Source of the DNA: Sphingobacteriales bacterium
GTDB lineage: Bacteria > Bacteroidota > Bacteroidia > Chitinophagales > Chitinophagaceae
Reading direction: 5' to 3'
NCBI GenBank assembly: GCA_012270485.1
Contig: JAAXIF010000027.1
Coordinates: forward strand, 1-49,895
Length of the DNA stretch: 49,895 bases
The translations under genes and the position numbers were made by a program. This document shows, one piece after another, positions 1 to 7,986 of this stretch; the stretch's first letter is position 1, and each line of letters opens with the position of its first letter. The notes under the pieces are model-generated. The model was not told the origin of the DNA. It was given only the letters and a program-made list of their open reading frames with translations, and searched no databases.

Positions 1-51
1 ACAATCACAGACATCCGGTATCAAAAATAAATTTTCTCCGGACAGCAATGG
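1..51. repeat. 51-bp terminal inverted repeat, left copy (possible IS end)
   Basis: These 51 bases are the exact reverse complement of 49841-49891. Read outward, both window ends run into the same sequence, beginning CCATTGCTGTCCGG. This is what a contig looks like when it stops at two copies of a multicopy element, so an insertion-sequence end is the likeliest reading. An assembly artefact is also possible. No transposase is visible. The copy directly abuts a 7-bp word array at 51-71. Confidence 0.6.
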
Positions 52-71
52 CTGCAAGCTACACGCTGCAA
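51..71. repeat. 7-bp word array, three units of GCTRCAM type
   Basis: Three consecutive heptamers fit GCTGCAA or GCTACAC at exact 7-bp steps. The words closely resemble those of the array at 1480-1507 on the other side of the trmB operon. No inverted twin is seen; it may have been lost where the terminal repeat begins at 51. Confidence 0.55.
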
Positions 72-120
72 ACCTTCATGCAATCGGATCTCTTTTATTG
101 TTTCCTGCACCTTGACACTT

Positions 121-162
121 TCTTGTTCCCTGTTCCTTGTTTCTTATTTCCTATTCCTCTGT
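121..162. repeat. 7-bp word array, six units of YCYTRTT type
   Basis: Six consecutive heptamers keep the pattern YCYTRTT (for example TCTTGTT, CCCTGTT, TCTTATT). The array lies just upstream of the trmB promoter box and belongs to the same class as the other word arrays on the chromosomal side of the window. Confidence 0.6.
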
Positions 163-166
163 TTTG

Positions 167-174
167 TACTTTTG
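167..174 (+). promoter_or_regulatory. TAnnTTTG -7 box of trmB
   Basis: TACTTTTG matches the Bacteroidota -7 consensus TAnnTTTG and lies five bases before the trmB ATG at 180. Transcription would start at or very near the start codon, so the mRNA may be leaderless (inference). I did not find a convincing -33 TTTG at the right spacing. Confidence 0.4.
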
Positions 175-179
175 CCCGA

Positions 180-890
180 ATGGGACAGAAAAAGTTGATA
201 CGATTTGAAGCCATCAAAGGGTTTGATAATGTGCTGGAGTATCCGGAAGGGATGCAAGGTAAATGGAATGAGTTTTTTAAGAATGATCATGCTATTACCG
301 TTGAACTGGCTTGTGGTAAAGGAGAATATGCTGTTGGACTTGGGCGTATGTATCCCGATCGAAATTTTATTGGAATTGATATCAAAGGCAACCGTATTTG
401 GCGAGGAGCAAAAACGGCTTTGGATGAAGGACTAGATAATGTTGCATTCATCCGCTCTCACATGGATAAAATCACGAACTATTTTCAAGTGGGAGAAGTA
501 TCTGAAATATGGATTACATTTCCCGATCCTCAATTGCGTATTTCTCGGGCTAAGAAAAGATTAACCCATCCTAAGTTTCTTCGACTATACCAACAGATTT
601 TATCACCCGGCGGATTGGTTCATTTGAAAACCGATAGTCCGGATTTGTATCAGTTTACTTTATTGGTGATACAACTATATGGATTGACATTACTAGAACA
701 GTCTGATAATATCTACGCTCAACCCCATATAAAACCGGAATTGTGTATCAAAACGCATTATGAAGGCCTAGACATTGCACAAAGTAATCGGATTCATTAT
801 CTATGTTTTAGATTAGACAAGGAATTACCTTTAGAGACTGATACGATTTTAAAAAGCCACCTGCATGAACCGGCAACTGATAGAGGGTAA
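180..890 (+). CDS. trmB: tRNA (guanine-N7)-methyltransferase TrmB
   Basis: This enzyme methylates N7 of G46 in the variable loop of tRNAs, using S-adenosylmethionine. The 236-residue protein has the class I SAM-binding motif ELACGKGEY at 42-50, the acidic GIDIKG turn near 65, the family FPDPQ motif at 114-118 followed by a basic stretch ending KKRLTHP, and KTDSPDLY near 150-157. I chose the ATG at 180 because homologues begin close to GQKKLIRFEA. An in-frame ATG at 48 would add 44 residues translated from the terminal repeat and low-complexity DNA. The gene overlaps the next one by 26 bp, so the two are probably co-transcribed. Length and motifs are typical. Confidence 0.93.
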   Translation: MGQKKLIRFEAIKGFDNVLEYPEGMQGKWNEFFKNDHAITVELACGKGEYAVGLGRMYPDRNFIGIDIKGNRIWRGAKTALDEGLDNVAFIRSHMDKITNYFQVGEVSEIWITFPDPQLRISRAKKRLTHPKFLRLYQQILSPGGLVHLKTDSPDLYQFTLLVIQLYGLTLLEQSDNIYAQPHIKPELCIKTHYEGLDIAQSNRIHYLCFRLDKELPLETDTILKSHLHEPATDRG

Positions 891-1068
891 AGATTTTTAT
901 TACGATGAACATGGTTATGTCGTGTTCACAGAAGCTTACCATATAAGTAAGGGGTATTGTTGTGGACATGGGTGTAGGCATTGTCCGTTTGACTATGAAT
1001 CAGTACCCGAACCCCGTCGCTCAGAATTACTCGCTCAAAAACAAAAAGCGACTGAGCCAAAAGCGTAA
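865..1068 (+). CDS. DUF5522 family small cysteine-rich protein
   Basis: This is a 67-residue protein of the short DUF5522 type. It starts with a FYYDEHGYVVFTEAYH segment followed by CCGHGCRHCPF, in which four cysteines and two histidines sit close together, a likely metal-binding knuckle (inference). The C-terminus is charged. Its ATG overlaps the end of trmB by 26 bp in another frame, suggesting translational coupling and perhaps a role in tRNA or nucleic acid handling. That is guesswork from context, and no function is established for the family to my knowledge. Confidence 0.8.
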   Translation: MNRQLIEGKDFYYDEHGYVVFTEAYHISKGYCCGHGCRHCPFDYESVPEPRRSELLAQKQKATEPKA

Positions 1069-1092
1069 ATTGCCTGTATAAATTTTATACAG

Positions 1093-1479
1093 GTGCCACC
1101 AAAAAAATCAACTGAAAAACCCAGGACTGTATTACCATCCGGCAGTAAAGATGTTTCTTTCTTTGAACAGGTATATGATGTGGTTCGACAAATACCTAAA
1201 GGGCGTATCACTTCTTATGGTGCTATTGCTGCTTTCTTGGGCACTAAAATGAGCGCCAGGATGGTGGGCTGGGCGATGAATGGATCTTTCCACGTAAAAC
1301 CAAAAGTACCTGCACATCGTGTTGTGAACAGAAACGGTATGCTCAGTGGGAAAGCGCATTTTGCTACACCCACATTGATGGAAGAATTATTAGCCAAAGA
1401 GAAGATCAAAGTGAAAGATGATATGATCGTTGACTTTGAAAAAAAGTTTTGGGATCCGGCAGTAGAAATTGGTTTATAA
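1093..1479 (+). CDS. Alkyltransferase-like protein (MGMT-fold, no nucleophile)
   Basis: The 128-residue protein has the DNA-binding domain of O6-alkylguanine-DNA alkyltransferases. GRITSYGAIA and the arginine finger in SARMVGWAM (Arg56) are present, but the active-site PCHR motif reads PAHR at 73-76, with Ala74 in place of the nucleophilic cysteine. Proteins of this type (ATL) bind alkylated guanines, flip them and hand them to nucleotide excision repair rather than repairing them directly (family knowledge). The start is a GTG at 1093, 24 bp after the preceding stop. It is the third gene of the trmB cluster and converges on the DUF420 gene. Confidence 0.88.
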   Translation: MPPKKSTEKPRTVLPSGSKDVSFFEQVYDVVRQIPKGRITSYGAIAAFLGTKMSARMVGWAMNGSFHVKPKVPAHRVVNRNGMLSGKAHFATPTLMEELLAKEKIKVKDDMIVDFEKKFWDPAVEIGL

Positions 1480-1578
1480 GCCGCAAGCTTCACGCTGTAA
1501 GCCACAAGGTGTTTGTAAAACAATACTGTTTCGAATCAATCACTTGCGGCTTGAAGCTTGTAGCTTATGGCTCATAGC
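1480..1578. repeat. Paired 7-bp word arrays between convergent genes
   Basis: The left arm at 1480-1507 holds four heptamers of the form GCYNYAM. The right arm at 1542-1580 holds five to six heptamers starting GCTT or GCTC, the approximate complement. The first eight bases pair exactly with 1543-1550. The pair fills the space between two convergent stop codons and could fold as a long imperfect hairpin, perhaps acting as a bidirectional terminator. Confidence 0.65.
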
Positions 1579-2163
1579 TTAAGTATAGTAAGGACTAATC
1601 ATCCAATACACAACCGGACCCGTTACAGCTACATAGAACCATAACGGCCAAGTGATCTTCGCGATTTCTTTGTGTTGTGCATATTCACCGGTGAGACCTC
1701 TGTAAGCAGTGAATAGAATAAAAGGAAGAATGACTGCTGCTAAAAAAATATGGGTGACCAGAATGATATAGTAGACTATTCGCATACTACCCACCGCTAG
1801 TTTTTCTGCTTCACTTACCAAGCCGTCGTGATCTGAATCACCGAATTTGGCTTCTCCTGCTAACAGATGATGTGCAATATAAGATACCAGAAAAGCTACT
1901 GATAGTAATAAAGCCAACATCATGATTCGCTTATGCAATGCATAGCTCTTCTGCTTTACTGCAACCAATGCGGCTACCAATAAAACGGCAATGGAAGCAT
2001 TGATGAATGCATTGATCTTCGCAAAAATATGTACATCGAAATTTACACTGATATCCAGTTTAACTCTGCCAAGTACTACAACCGCTGTAAATACTACAAC
2101 AGAGAATATACCGATGAGCCAGCGGGCTTGTTTATCGTTTTTGGGGAGAGAGGGTTCTAGCAT
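1579..2163 (-). CDS. DUF420 family membrane protein, oxidase-linked
   Basis: This is a 194-residue integral membrane protein with about five hydrophobic helices (near 15-33, 48-67, 80-98, 130-150 and 170-186). The family DUF420 is regularly encoded with cytochrome c oxidase genes and is related to CtaM-type assembly factors (family knowledge; exact role not proven). Histidines in YIAHHLLAG and LVTHIFLA sit at membrane boundaries, as expected for metal or heme contact. It is the last gene of the respiratory cluster, 76 bp after the SCO1 stop, with a small perfect hairpin in that gap. Confidence 0.85.
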   Translation of the reverse strand: MLEPSLPKNDKQARWLIGIFSVVVFTAVVVLGRVKLDISVNFDVHIFAKINAFINASIAVLLVAALVAVKQKSYALHKRIMMLALLLSVAFLVSYIAHHLLAGEAKFGDSDHDGLVSEAEKLAVGSMRIVYYIILVTHIFLAAVILPFILFTAYRGLTGEYAQHKEIAKITWPLWFYVAVTGPVVYWMISPYYT

Positions 2164-2185
2164 AATGTTTAGTTTATTGCCAATG

Positions 2186-2204
2186 TCCGAAGGACTCCTT
2201 CGGA
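2186..2204. repeat. Short perfect palindrome TCCGAAGG-ACT-CCTTCGGA
   Basis: An 8-bp perfect stem with a 3-base loop lies between the SCO1 and DUF420 genes. There is no U-tract, so it is not a clear terminator. The core is close to 9194-9207 (reverse strand) and to 48732-48744 inside the adhesin gene, indicating a dispersed palindromic repeat. Confidence 0.6.
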
Positions 2205-2239
2205 GAATACACAGAATAACACTGAATCATTCTAAAAGT

Positions 2240-3052
2240 TTATCCATTTATTTTACGTCTGCTTCTCATGTACAGCACAAAGAAAATAACTGCTAATACA
2301 ATGATCAACCACAACCAGCTTAGGTCAATGATCTGCATGAATACAGTGCTCTTTTTCTTTTTATCTTTTTCCAGCATCAGAAATCCAATATCTCTCGCCA
2401 GTTTTGAGAGTGAGGTTGAATCCAATCCGTTGTAATATCCTCTTACATAGCGGTCTTTATCCAAGAGTACAAATCTTGTGGTATGTACGAAATCAGGACT
2501 CATCGGTTCTTCGCTAAACTTGTCTACTTTTAGTTCTTCATATGCAAAACGATATATGGAATCTTTACTCCCAGTCAGCATCCACCAATTATCGTGGTTT
2601 ACACCAAAGCGATCTGCATAATCTTTTAATACACTTACAGAATCGTGTTCCGGATCTACTGTAAAAGAAACAAATTGTACAATGGAAGTATCGATCTTAT
2701 TGCGAACATTGCCACCTTTCAAAAACGACTGTTGCAGCTTTGACATGTTTCTGGTGAGTCCCGGGCAAATGCTTCTGCAACTGGTGAAGAAGAAATCAAC
2801 CACCATGATCTTACCTTGCTTATCATACAAACTCACTGTTTCGCCGAGATGATTCTGCAAAGTAATGTTAGATGTCTTGTGCCAAACGCTATCCGTGATC
2901 ATCTTACCTTTCTCTACCCTCGTGACAACGGTATCCAGTAAATATTTACGTGGCATATCCACGGCTGACTCACTGGCATATTTCAGGATCAGGTAACAAA
3001 GAATGGGAATGAACACCGCTACCAACAAACCAAGTATCGCTTTCTTATTCAT
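2240..3052 (-). CDS. SCO1/SenC copper chaperone for the CuA site
   Basis: SCO proteins deliver copper to, or reduce the cysteines of, the CuA centre of oxidase subunit II. This 270-residue protein has an N-terminal membrane anchor (about 5-24) and a thioredoxin fold with the copper-binding pair in SCRSICP (Cys92, Cys96) and the conserved histidine His190 in DFVHTTRF. Unusually, a second hydrophobic segment (about 243-263, LSWLWLIIVLAVIFFVLYM) and a basic tail follow the thioredoxin domain, so the protein would be anchored at both ends. It lies between the subunit IV and DUF420 genes. An intrinsic terminator precedes it, suggesting lower or separate expression. Confidence 0.9.
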   Translation of the reverse strand: MNKKAILGLLVAVFIPILCYLILKYASESAVDMPRKYLLDTVVTRVEKGKMITDSVWHKTSNITLQNHLGETVSLYDKQGKIMVVDFFFTSCRSICPGLTRNMSKLQQSFLKGGNVRNKIDTSIVQFVSFTVDPEHDSVSVLKDYADRFGVNHDNWWMLTGSKDSIYRFAYEELKVDKFSEEPMSPDFVHTTRFVLLDKDRYVRGYYNGLDSTSLSKLARDIGFLMLEKDKKKKSTVFMQIIDLSWLWLIIVLAVIFFVLYMRSRRKING

Positions 3053-3068
3053 ATTGAGAAGTATAAAA

Positions 3069-3095
3069 AAACCATCGCCAAAACAGCGATGGTTT
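3069..3095 (-). terminator. Intrinsic terminator after subunit IV gene
   Basis: On the minus strand a 10-bp stem (AAACCATCGC with its complement) and a 7-base loop are followed by a run of T. It lies between the subunit IV stop at 3126 and the SCO1 start at 3052, in the right orientation to end or attenuate the oxidase transcript. Confidence 0.75.
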
Positions 3096-3125
3096 GAACA
3101 GTAATAAGGTTATAACAAGTATCTC

Positions 3126-3590
3126 TTAGTGTTTGTTTTCCACCGCACCTTCACTCTTATGCGTAGAATCTGCATGGGCACCTGCTGCAGCGCCATGTGA
3201 TCCATGTTCTTTCTTCTCTACTTTGATGGTGCTTTGCTCTTTGAAATAAGGATCGTATGTATTACGTAAATTTCTGAAAGAGTTACCATCTGCTAGGAAA
3301 GCGATGATAAACCAGATAAACAAAGCCAAAGGAACCACGATCGTCATGATCAGATTTTTGATCTCATGTTTCAGGTGCATGAAATATCCAACGATATAAA
3401 ATGCTTTTGCTAACATCAGAATGATGATGGCACCTTTAATAGCAAGAATCAAACCTTTGTTTTCCATACCAATCATCCAAAAACCAAGTGCCAGTTCAAT
3501 GATGGTTAAAACAGAAAGTATGATAGTTACTTTTTTGATCTCACTGGTACCGCCGCCATGTGTTTCTTCGTGACCTACTGAATGTGACAT
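3126..3590 (-). CDS. Cytochrome c oxidase subunit IV family protein
   Basis: This is a 154-residue small subunit of the heme-copper oxidase. It has three predicted membrane helices (about 22-44, 50-72 and 78-99) preceded by a short polar N-terminus and followed by a long charged, histidine-rich tail (about 100-154) with many His, Glu and Lys residues. The prokaryotic subunit IV family usually stabilises the CoxA/CoxC core (family knowledge). It directly follows the second subunit III gene with 33 bp between them and is probably co-transcribed. The tail is longer than usual for the family and could sit outside the membrane. Confidence 0.87.
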   Translation of the reverse strand: MSHSVGHEETHGGGTSEIKKVTIILSVLTIIELALGFWMIGMENKGLILAIKGAIIILMLAKAFYIVGYFMHLKHEIKNLIMTIVVPLALFIWFIIAFLADGNSFRNLRNTYDPYFKEQSTIKVEKKEHGSHGAAAGAHADSTHKSEGAVENKH

Positions 3591-3623
3591 ATCAATATCT
3601 TAATTAAATGAACGAATGTTTGA

Positions 3624-4304
3624 TTAAACCAGATAAAAACAAGTGAATACGAATACCCAAACCAGATCTACAAAGTGCCAGTACAATCCGGCTTTTTCAA
3701 TCATCAGGTAATGTCCACGCTGTTCAAATTTATCCATCAGTGTCATGATCAACATCACGATGTTGATGATCACTCCGGAGAATACATGGAAACCATGGAA
3801 TCCGGTGATGGTAAAGAAGTAGTTCGTAAAGTTGGTTGAAGAAGCAGTTCCATCAGCATTCAAGAATGGATTGCTACCCCACCATGCACCTTCATGATGC
3901 AAGTGTGTCCACTCCCAAGCCTGACAACCCAAAAACGCCAAACCACCGATGATAGTCCAGATCAAGTTTTTAACCACACCTTTTTTATCCATGTTATGTC
4001 CTGCATGCACGGCCAATACCATGGTAACAGAACTGATGATCAGGATAAAAGTCATGATACTAACAAACACCAACGGTGCATTTACCCCTTCTGGTGCAAA
4101 AGGGAAACTTTTGAAGACCTCATTGGGGTCAGGCCATCCATTGGTTGAGAAGCGGATGGTACCATAAGAGATCAGGAAAGCTCCAAATGTGAAGGCATCA
4201 CTCATCAGAAAATACCACATCATCAGTTTACCATACTCCACATTGAAGGGACTCTTTCCTCCACCCCACAATTTGGTTGTTGTTGCAGTTGTTGTCGTTG
4301 CCAT
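3624..4304 (-). CDS. Cytochrome c oxidase subunit III (long form)
   Basis: This is a 226-residue heme-copper oxidase subunit III. I chose the ATG at 4304 (MATTTTATTT) because an upstream in-frame start would overlap the preceding gene with an unrelated leader. Several membrane helices are visible. Family hallmarks include FGAFLISYGTIRF, QAWEWTHL, a conserved TGFHGFHVFSGVIIN and the C-terminal YWHFVDLVWVFVF. Subunit III is a structural subunit of the oxygen-reducing core. Two subunit III genes in a row are normal for Bacteroidota oxidase clusters associated with alternative complex III. Confidence 0.9.
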   Translation of the reverse strand: MATTTTATTTKLWGGGKSPFNVEYGKLMMWYFLMSDAFTFGAFLISYGTIRFSTNGWPDPNEVFKSFPFAPEGVNAPLVFVSIMTFILIISSVTMVLAVHAGHNMDKKGVVKNLIWTIIGGLAFLGCQAWEWTHLHHEGAWWGSNPFLNADGTASSTNFTNYFFTITGFHGFHVFSGVIINIVMLIMTLMDKFEQRGHYLMIEKAGLYWHFVDLVWVFVFTCFYLV

Positions 4305-4381
4305 GATCGTTCTAAAAATTTCGTTACAAAAATATTGGCTGTTGTTCAAAAAAGGTGAATAAACCCTAACTTTTTCTTGAA

Positions 4382-4960
4382 CTATCCGATCCAATTATAA
4401 AAGATGAATAGATAGATCCAAAGTATGTCTACAAAGTGCCAGTAAGTACCCGCTACTTCCACCGGAATAGCGCTGTACGACTTCACTTTGCTGCTATATG
4501 CACGAATAAACATCACCAATAGTGCAATTACCCCGCCGAGTACGTGTACCATGTGTAAACCTGTGATCACAAACAGAAAAGAGGCGGCCGAGTTGCTTTT
4601 AGGACCTACCAAGGCAATACTGCGTGCTTCAAGGTCATTAAAGCCCATGTATTGAAGAATAATGAATAAAAGACCTAATGTCGCCGTCACTGTCATTAGC
4701 GTACGGTAGCGACCCATTTCTCTGGCCTTAAAAGCTTTTGTCGCTAGGTACATGGTTAGGCTGCTCACCAATATCACTACGGTAGAATACCAAAAAACAA
4801 TTGGCAGGTCAAATTCGAGCCAACTGCTTTGGTTCTTTTTTACGATGTAAGCACTGGTTAATCCGGCAAAAGCCATCACAATGCTTCCCATCGCTACCCA
4901 CATAGTGAATTTGTGGGGGTGAATTCTTTTTGGTTCGTTTGTTGTCGCACTTGTCATCAT
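4382..4960 (-). CDS. Cytochrome c oxidase subunit III (short form)
   Basis: This is a 192-residue subunit III homologue with five predicted helices and the hallmark segments TGLHMVHVLGGVIALL and GTYWHFVDILWIYLF, parallel to those of the next gene. It is shorter than the classical subunit III. Its sequence is clearly diverged from the neighbouring long form, so this is an old pair and not a recent duplication. It lies between heme O synthase and the long form. A 22-bp perfect inverted repeat made of 7-bp words separates it from ctaB. Confidence 0.88.
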   Translation of the reverse strand: MMTSATTNEPKRIHPHKFTMWVAMGSIVMAFAGLTSAYIVKKNQSSWLEFDLPIVFWYSTVVILVSSLTMYLATKAFKAREMGRYRTLMTVTATLGLLFIILQYMGFNDLEARSIALVGPKSNSAASFLFVITGLHMVHVLGGVIALLVMFIRAYSSKVKSYSAIPVEVAGTYWHFVDILWIYLFIFYNWIG

Positions 4961-4975
4961 CTCAATTTATTATTT

Positions 4976-5035
4976 GTGAAAAGTGAAAGGTGAAAAGCGA
5001 AAAGATTTTTTGACTTTTCACCTTTCACTTTTCAC
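4976..5035. repeat. Perfect 22-bp inverted pair of 7-bp word arrays
   Basis: Heptamers of the form GYGAAAR run at 4976-5003. Their exact reverse complement (22 bp) runs at 5014-5035 and ends at the downstream gene's stop triplet. It lies between the codirectional ctaB and subunit III genes. The 16-base middle could be the loop of a long hairpin in the mRNA. Confidence 0.8.
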
Positions 5036-5935
5036 TCATTTTATTTTATCCGCCAGCAAAGCCAGCAACACGATCGGCAGATAGATATAACTGCTGAACA
5101 TCACTCTTCTGGCTGCCTTTACGTCCATTTCTTTATATAGTCTGATACTTTGCACTACCATAAATAAATTAGCTGCTATCACGATCCACATACTCGTTTC
5201 ACCGGTCAGTCCAAAATAGTAGGGTAGAATACCTACAGGTATCATCAACACCGAATACATCACTGCTTGTAATGCAGTAAATTTTGTTGGTCCCAGATCA
5301 GAAGGCAGTAATTTAAATCCTGCTTTACTGTAATCACTATGTGCTACCCAGGCAATGGCCCAGAAATGTGGGAACTGCCAGAGGAATTGTATACCGAATA
5401 AGATCCATCCACCTGCACCAAAATCATCATTACCTGCCACCCATCCGATCAAACAAGGCAAAGCCCCCGGGAATGCACCTACCAATACCGCTATTGAATT
5501 GATTTTCTTTAATGGCGTGTAGATATAAGCGTATAAAAACAAACTGAAAGCCGACAATAGTGCTGATGACAAATTGAAGAAATACCACATCATGGCAACA
5601 CCTAATAAGCCTGCGATCAGCGCAAACACATAAGCTTCTTGTTGTTTCATTCTACCATTCGCTACCGGTCTTTTTCCCGTGCGCTTCATCATGGCATCGG
5701 TATCTTTTTCTACTGCCTGATTAATAGCGTTGGCACTTCCTGTTACCAACATACCCGCAATAAAAAGAACTACAATCATCCCCAAATCATACTCCACCAC
5801 TTTTGGTGCCAGCAAATAACAGACCACACAAGAAAAAACCACTGTAAAGCTCAGCGTGAACTTAATGAGCTGAAAGTAGTCTTTCACTTTGGCCGCTACT
5901 GAAAACGAAGCGGAATCTTTTGTATCTGCTATCAT
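5036..5935 (-). CDS. ctaB: Heme O synthase (protoheme IX farnesyltransferase)
   Basis: This enzyme adds a farnesyl group to heme b to make heme O, the precursor of heme A for the oxidase. The 299-residue UbiA-family membrane protein has the prenyl-diphosphate-binding motif NAINQAVEKDTDAMMKRTGK with its conserved Asp pair, a second conserved segment near LWQFPHFWAIAWVAHSDY, and about nine membrane helices. I chose the ATG at 5935; an in-frame TTG at 5959 would add eight residues. An intrinsic terminator separates it from coxA upstream, so it may start a new transcript with the following oxidase subunits. Confidence 0.92.
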   Translation of the reverse strand: MIADTKDSASFSVAAKVKDYFQLIKFTLSFTVVFSCVVCYLLAPKVVEYDLGMIVVLFIAGMLVTGSANAINQAVEKDTDAMMKRTGKRPVANGRMKQQEAYVFALIAGLLGVAMMWYFFNLSSALLSAFSLFLYAYIYTPLKKINSIAVLVGAFPGALPCLIGWVAGNDDFGAGGWILFGIQFLWQFPHFWAIAWVAHSDYSKAGFKLLPSDLGPTKFTALQAVMYSVLMIPVGILPYYFGLTGETSMWIVIAANLFMVVQSIRLYKEMDVKAARRVMFSSYIYLPIVLLALLADKIK

Positions 5936-6027
5936 GTATTTTAAGGGTCTCTTATACAACGAATATCTATGCCATCCTACTAACCACTAATCCTCTACTA
6001 CTGATATCCTTTCTTTGAATCTTAAAA

Positions 6028-6056
6028 ACAATGCTCCCGATGTGCGGGAGCATTGT
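6028..6056 (-). terminator. Intrinsic terminator after coxA
   Basis: A perfect 12-bp stem (ACAATGCTCCCG with its complement) and a 5-base loop are followed on the minus strand by TTTTTAAG. It lies 50 bp after the coxA stop and about 90 bp before ctaB, so the main act-cox transcript probably ends or is attenuated here. Confidence 0.85.
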
Positions 6057-6105
6057 CAATATTAAATACCTGCTTTTGTTCTGAATGATGCAGGTGATTG
6101 ATCAT

Positions 6106-7923
6106 TTAGTGATGACTTTCATCTGCTCCCACCGGTGTTGTTTGTGCAATGAATTCCTTTCCATCCTTACCATAGTCATACGCCCAACGATGTACTTCAG
6201 GAATTTCTCCCACCCAGTTACCGTGTCCGGGTTTGATCGGTGTTGTCCATTCCAAAGTGGTTGCACCCCATGGATTCAATGTCGTCACTTTTCTTCCTTT
6301 GAAAATAGAATAGAAGAAGTTGAACAGGAACAATAACTGTACAGCGAATACAATCATCGCAACAGTACTGATGAATCTGTTCAGCTCCGCAAATTGCTTG
6401 AAGCTTTCCCAGATACTGTAATCGTAGTAACGACGTGGCATACCGGCCAGACCTTCATAGTGCATTGGCCAGAAGATCAGGTAAGCACCTGCGATGGTTA
6501 CCCAGAAGTGAATATAACCCATTGTGTTATTCAGGTAACGACCATACATTTTAGGGAACCAGTGGTAGATACCGGCAAACATACCGAACATAGATGCCAC
6601 ACCCATTACAATATGGAAGTGTGCAATTACGAAATAAGTATCATGCAGGTGGATATCCAATGCTGAGTTTCCTAACCAGATACCTGTTAAACCACCTGAG
6701 ATGAATAAGCTTACAAATCCGATAGCGAACATCATACCCGGAGTAAAACGAATATTGCCTCTCCACAATGTTGTTAACCAGTTGAACACTTTGATAGCGG
6801 ATGGTACAGCGATCAATAATGTCAAGAGTACGAAGATGGAACCTAAGAATGGATTCAATCCCGTTACGAACATGTGATGCGCCCAAACCAAGAACGCTAG
6901 AATGGCGATCGCGAACAATGAACCAATCATGGCCATGTAACCGAAGATCGGCTTACGAGAGTTCACGGAAAGAATCTCTGATACCATACCCATAGCTGGC
7001 AACAGGATGATATATACTTCGGGGTGACCTAAGAACCAGAACAAGTGCTGGTACAGGATGGCGCTACCGCCTTCATTAGGCAATGCACCTACACCATTGA
7101 TAAAAATATCTGAGAGATAGAAACTGGTTCCGAAGTTTCTGTCGAAGATCAACAGAATAAAACCAGAGAACAATACAGGGAATGATAATACACCCAATAC
7201 TGCAGTGAAGAACAATGCCCAAATGGTCAATGGCATACGTGTCATGCTCATACCTTTTGTACGCATGTTTAATACAGTAGCGATATAGTTCAAACCTCCC
7301 AATAATGAAGACACTACGAACAATGCCATTGAGATCAGCCACATATCCATACCGATCTTAGAACCCGGTGACGCATCACCCAAAGCACTCAATGGAGGAT
7401 AAGCTGTCCAACCACCGCTGAATGGACCTGTCTCTACAAACATAGACGACAACATCACGATACTAGCTGCAAAGAAGAACCAGTAGCTCAGCATATTCAT
7501 GAAAGGAGATGCCATATCACGGGCACCTACTTGTAAAGGAATTAAGAAGTTGGCGAAAGTACCGCTCAAACCGGCAGTCAATACGAAGAATACCAATACA
7601 GTACCGTGTGTAGTAACCAAAGCATAATAAGCTTCCGGAGTGATACGACCACCTTTAGCCCATTTACCCAGGATATCTTCTAACCAAGGGAAAGTAGCAT
7701 CAGGATAACCCAGCTGCAAACGGAAGAGCACACTCATCAAACCACCCAATACAGCCCAAACCATACCGGTGATCAGGAACTGTTTAGCGATCATTTTATG
7801 ATCTTGGCTAAACACATACTTAGTGATGAAAGTCTCATGATGGTGATGCTCATGATGATGATCGCCATGACCTTCGTGTGTGGTCACCGCTCCATGTGCA
7901 TGCACTACTGCTTCGTTACTCAT
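6106..7923 (-). CDS. coxA: Cytochrome c oxidase subunit I
   Basis: This is the catalytic subunit of the terminal oxidase, with heme a, heme a3 and CuB. In the 605-residue protein the ligands can be placed: His106 (TTHGT, heme a), the CuB/cross-linked motif GHPEVY with His300 and Tyr304, His349-His350 in WAHHMFVTG, and His435 and His437 in VIAHFHIVM. There are twelve or more membrane helices. The Tyr304 in GHPEVY is typical of A-type oxidases. The first 30 residues are unusually rich in histidine (ten His), which could bind metal on the cytoplasmic side. It follows coxB and is the last gene before a strong terminator. Confidence 0.96.
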   Translation of the reverse strand: MSNEAVVHAHGAVTTHEGHGDHHHEHHHHETFITKYVFSQDHKMIAKQFLITGMVWAVLGGLMSVLFRLQLGYPDATFPWLEDILGKWAKGGRITPEAYYALVTTHGTVLVFFVLTAGLSGTFANFLIPLQVGARDMASPFMNMLSYWFFFAASIVMLSSMFVETGPFSGGWTAYPPLSALGDASPGSKIGMDMWLISMALFVVSSLLGGLNYIATVLNMRTKGMSMTRMPLTIWALFFTAVLGVLSFPVLFSGFILLIFDRNFGTSFYLSDIFINGVGALPNEGGSAILYQHLFWFLGHPEVYIILLPAMGMVSEILSVNSRKPIFGYMAMIGSLFAIAILAFLVWAHHMFVTGLNPFLGSIFVLLTLLIAVPSAIKVFNWLTTLWRGNIRFTPGMMFAIGFVSLFISGGLTGIWLGNSALDIHLHDTYFVIAHFHIVMGVASMFGMFAGIYHWFPKMYGRYLNNTMGYIHFWVTIAGAYLIFWPMHYEGLAGMPRRYYDYSIWESFKQFAELNRFISTVAMIVFAVQLLFLFNFFYSIFKGRKVTTLNPWGATTLEWTTPIKPGHGNWVGEIPEVHRWAYDYGKDGKEFIAQTTPVGADESHH

Positions 7924-7986
7924 AATCTTCTTTTAAAAATTTCTATCAATGATAACAACCGATTGCTATTACGGTTGAACAATGTT

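Noticed and set aside
48..179. In-frame ATG at 48 as start of trmB
   Set aside because: It begins inside the terminal repeat and runs through low-complexity arrays. Homologues start near position 180, where a promoter box also precedes the ATG.
3624..4960. Recent duplication of oxidase subunit III
   Set aside because: The two proteins differ in length and sequence, and paired subunit III genes are normal in this type of cluster.
6394..6666. Open frames antisense to coxA and other long genes
   Set aside because: They lie wholly within strongly supported genes and show no recognisable protein features.
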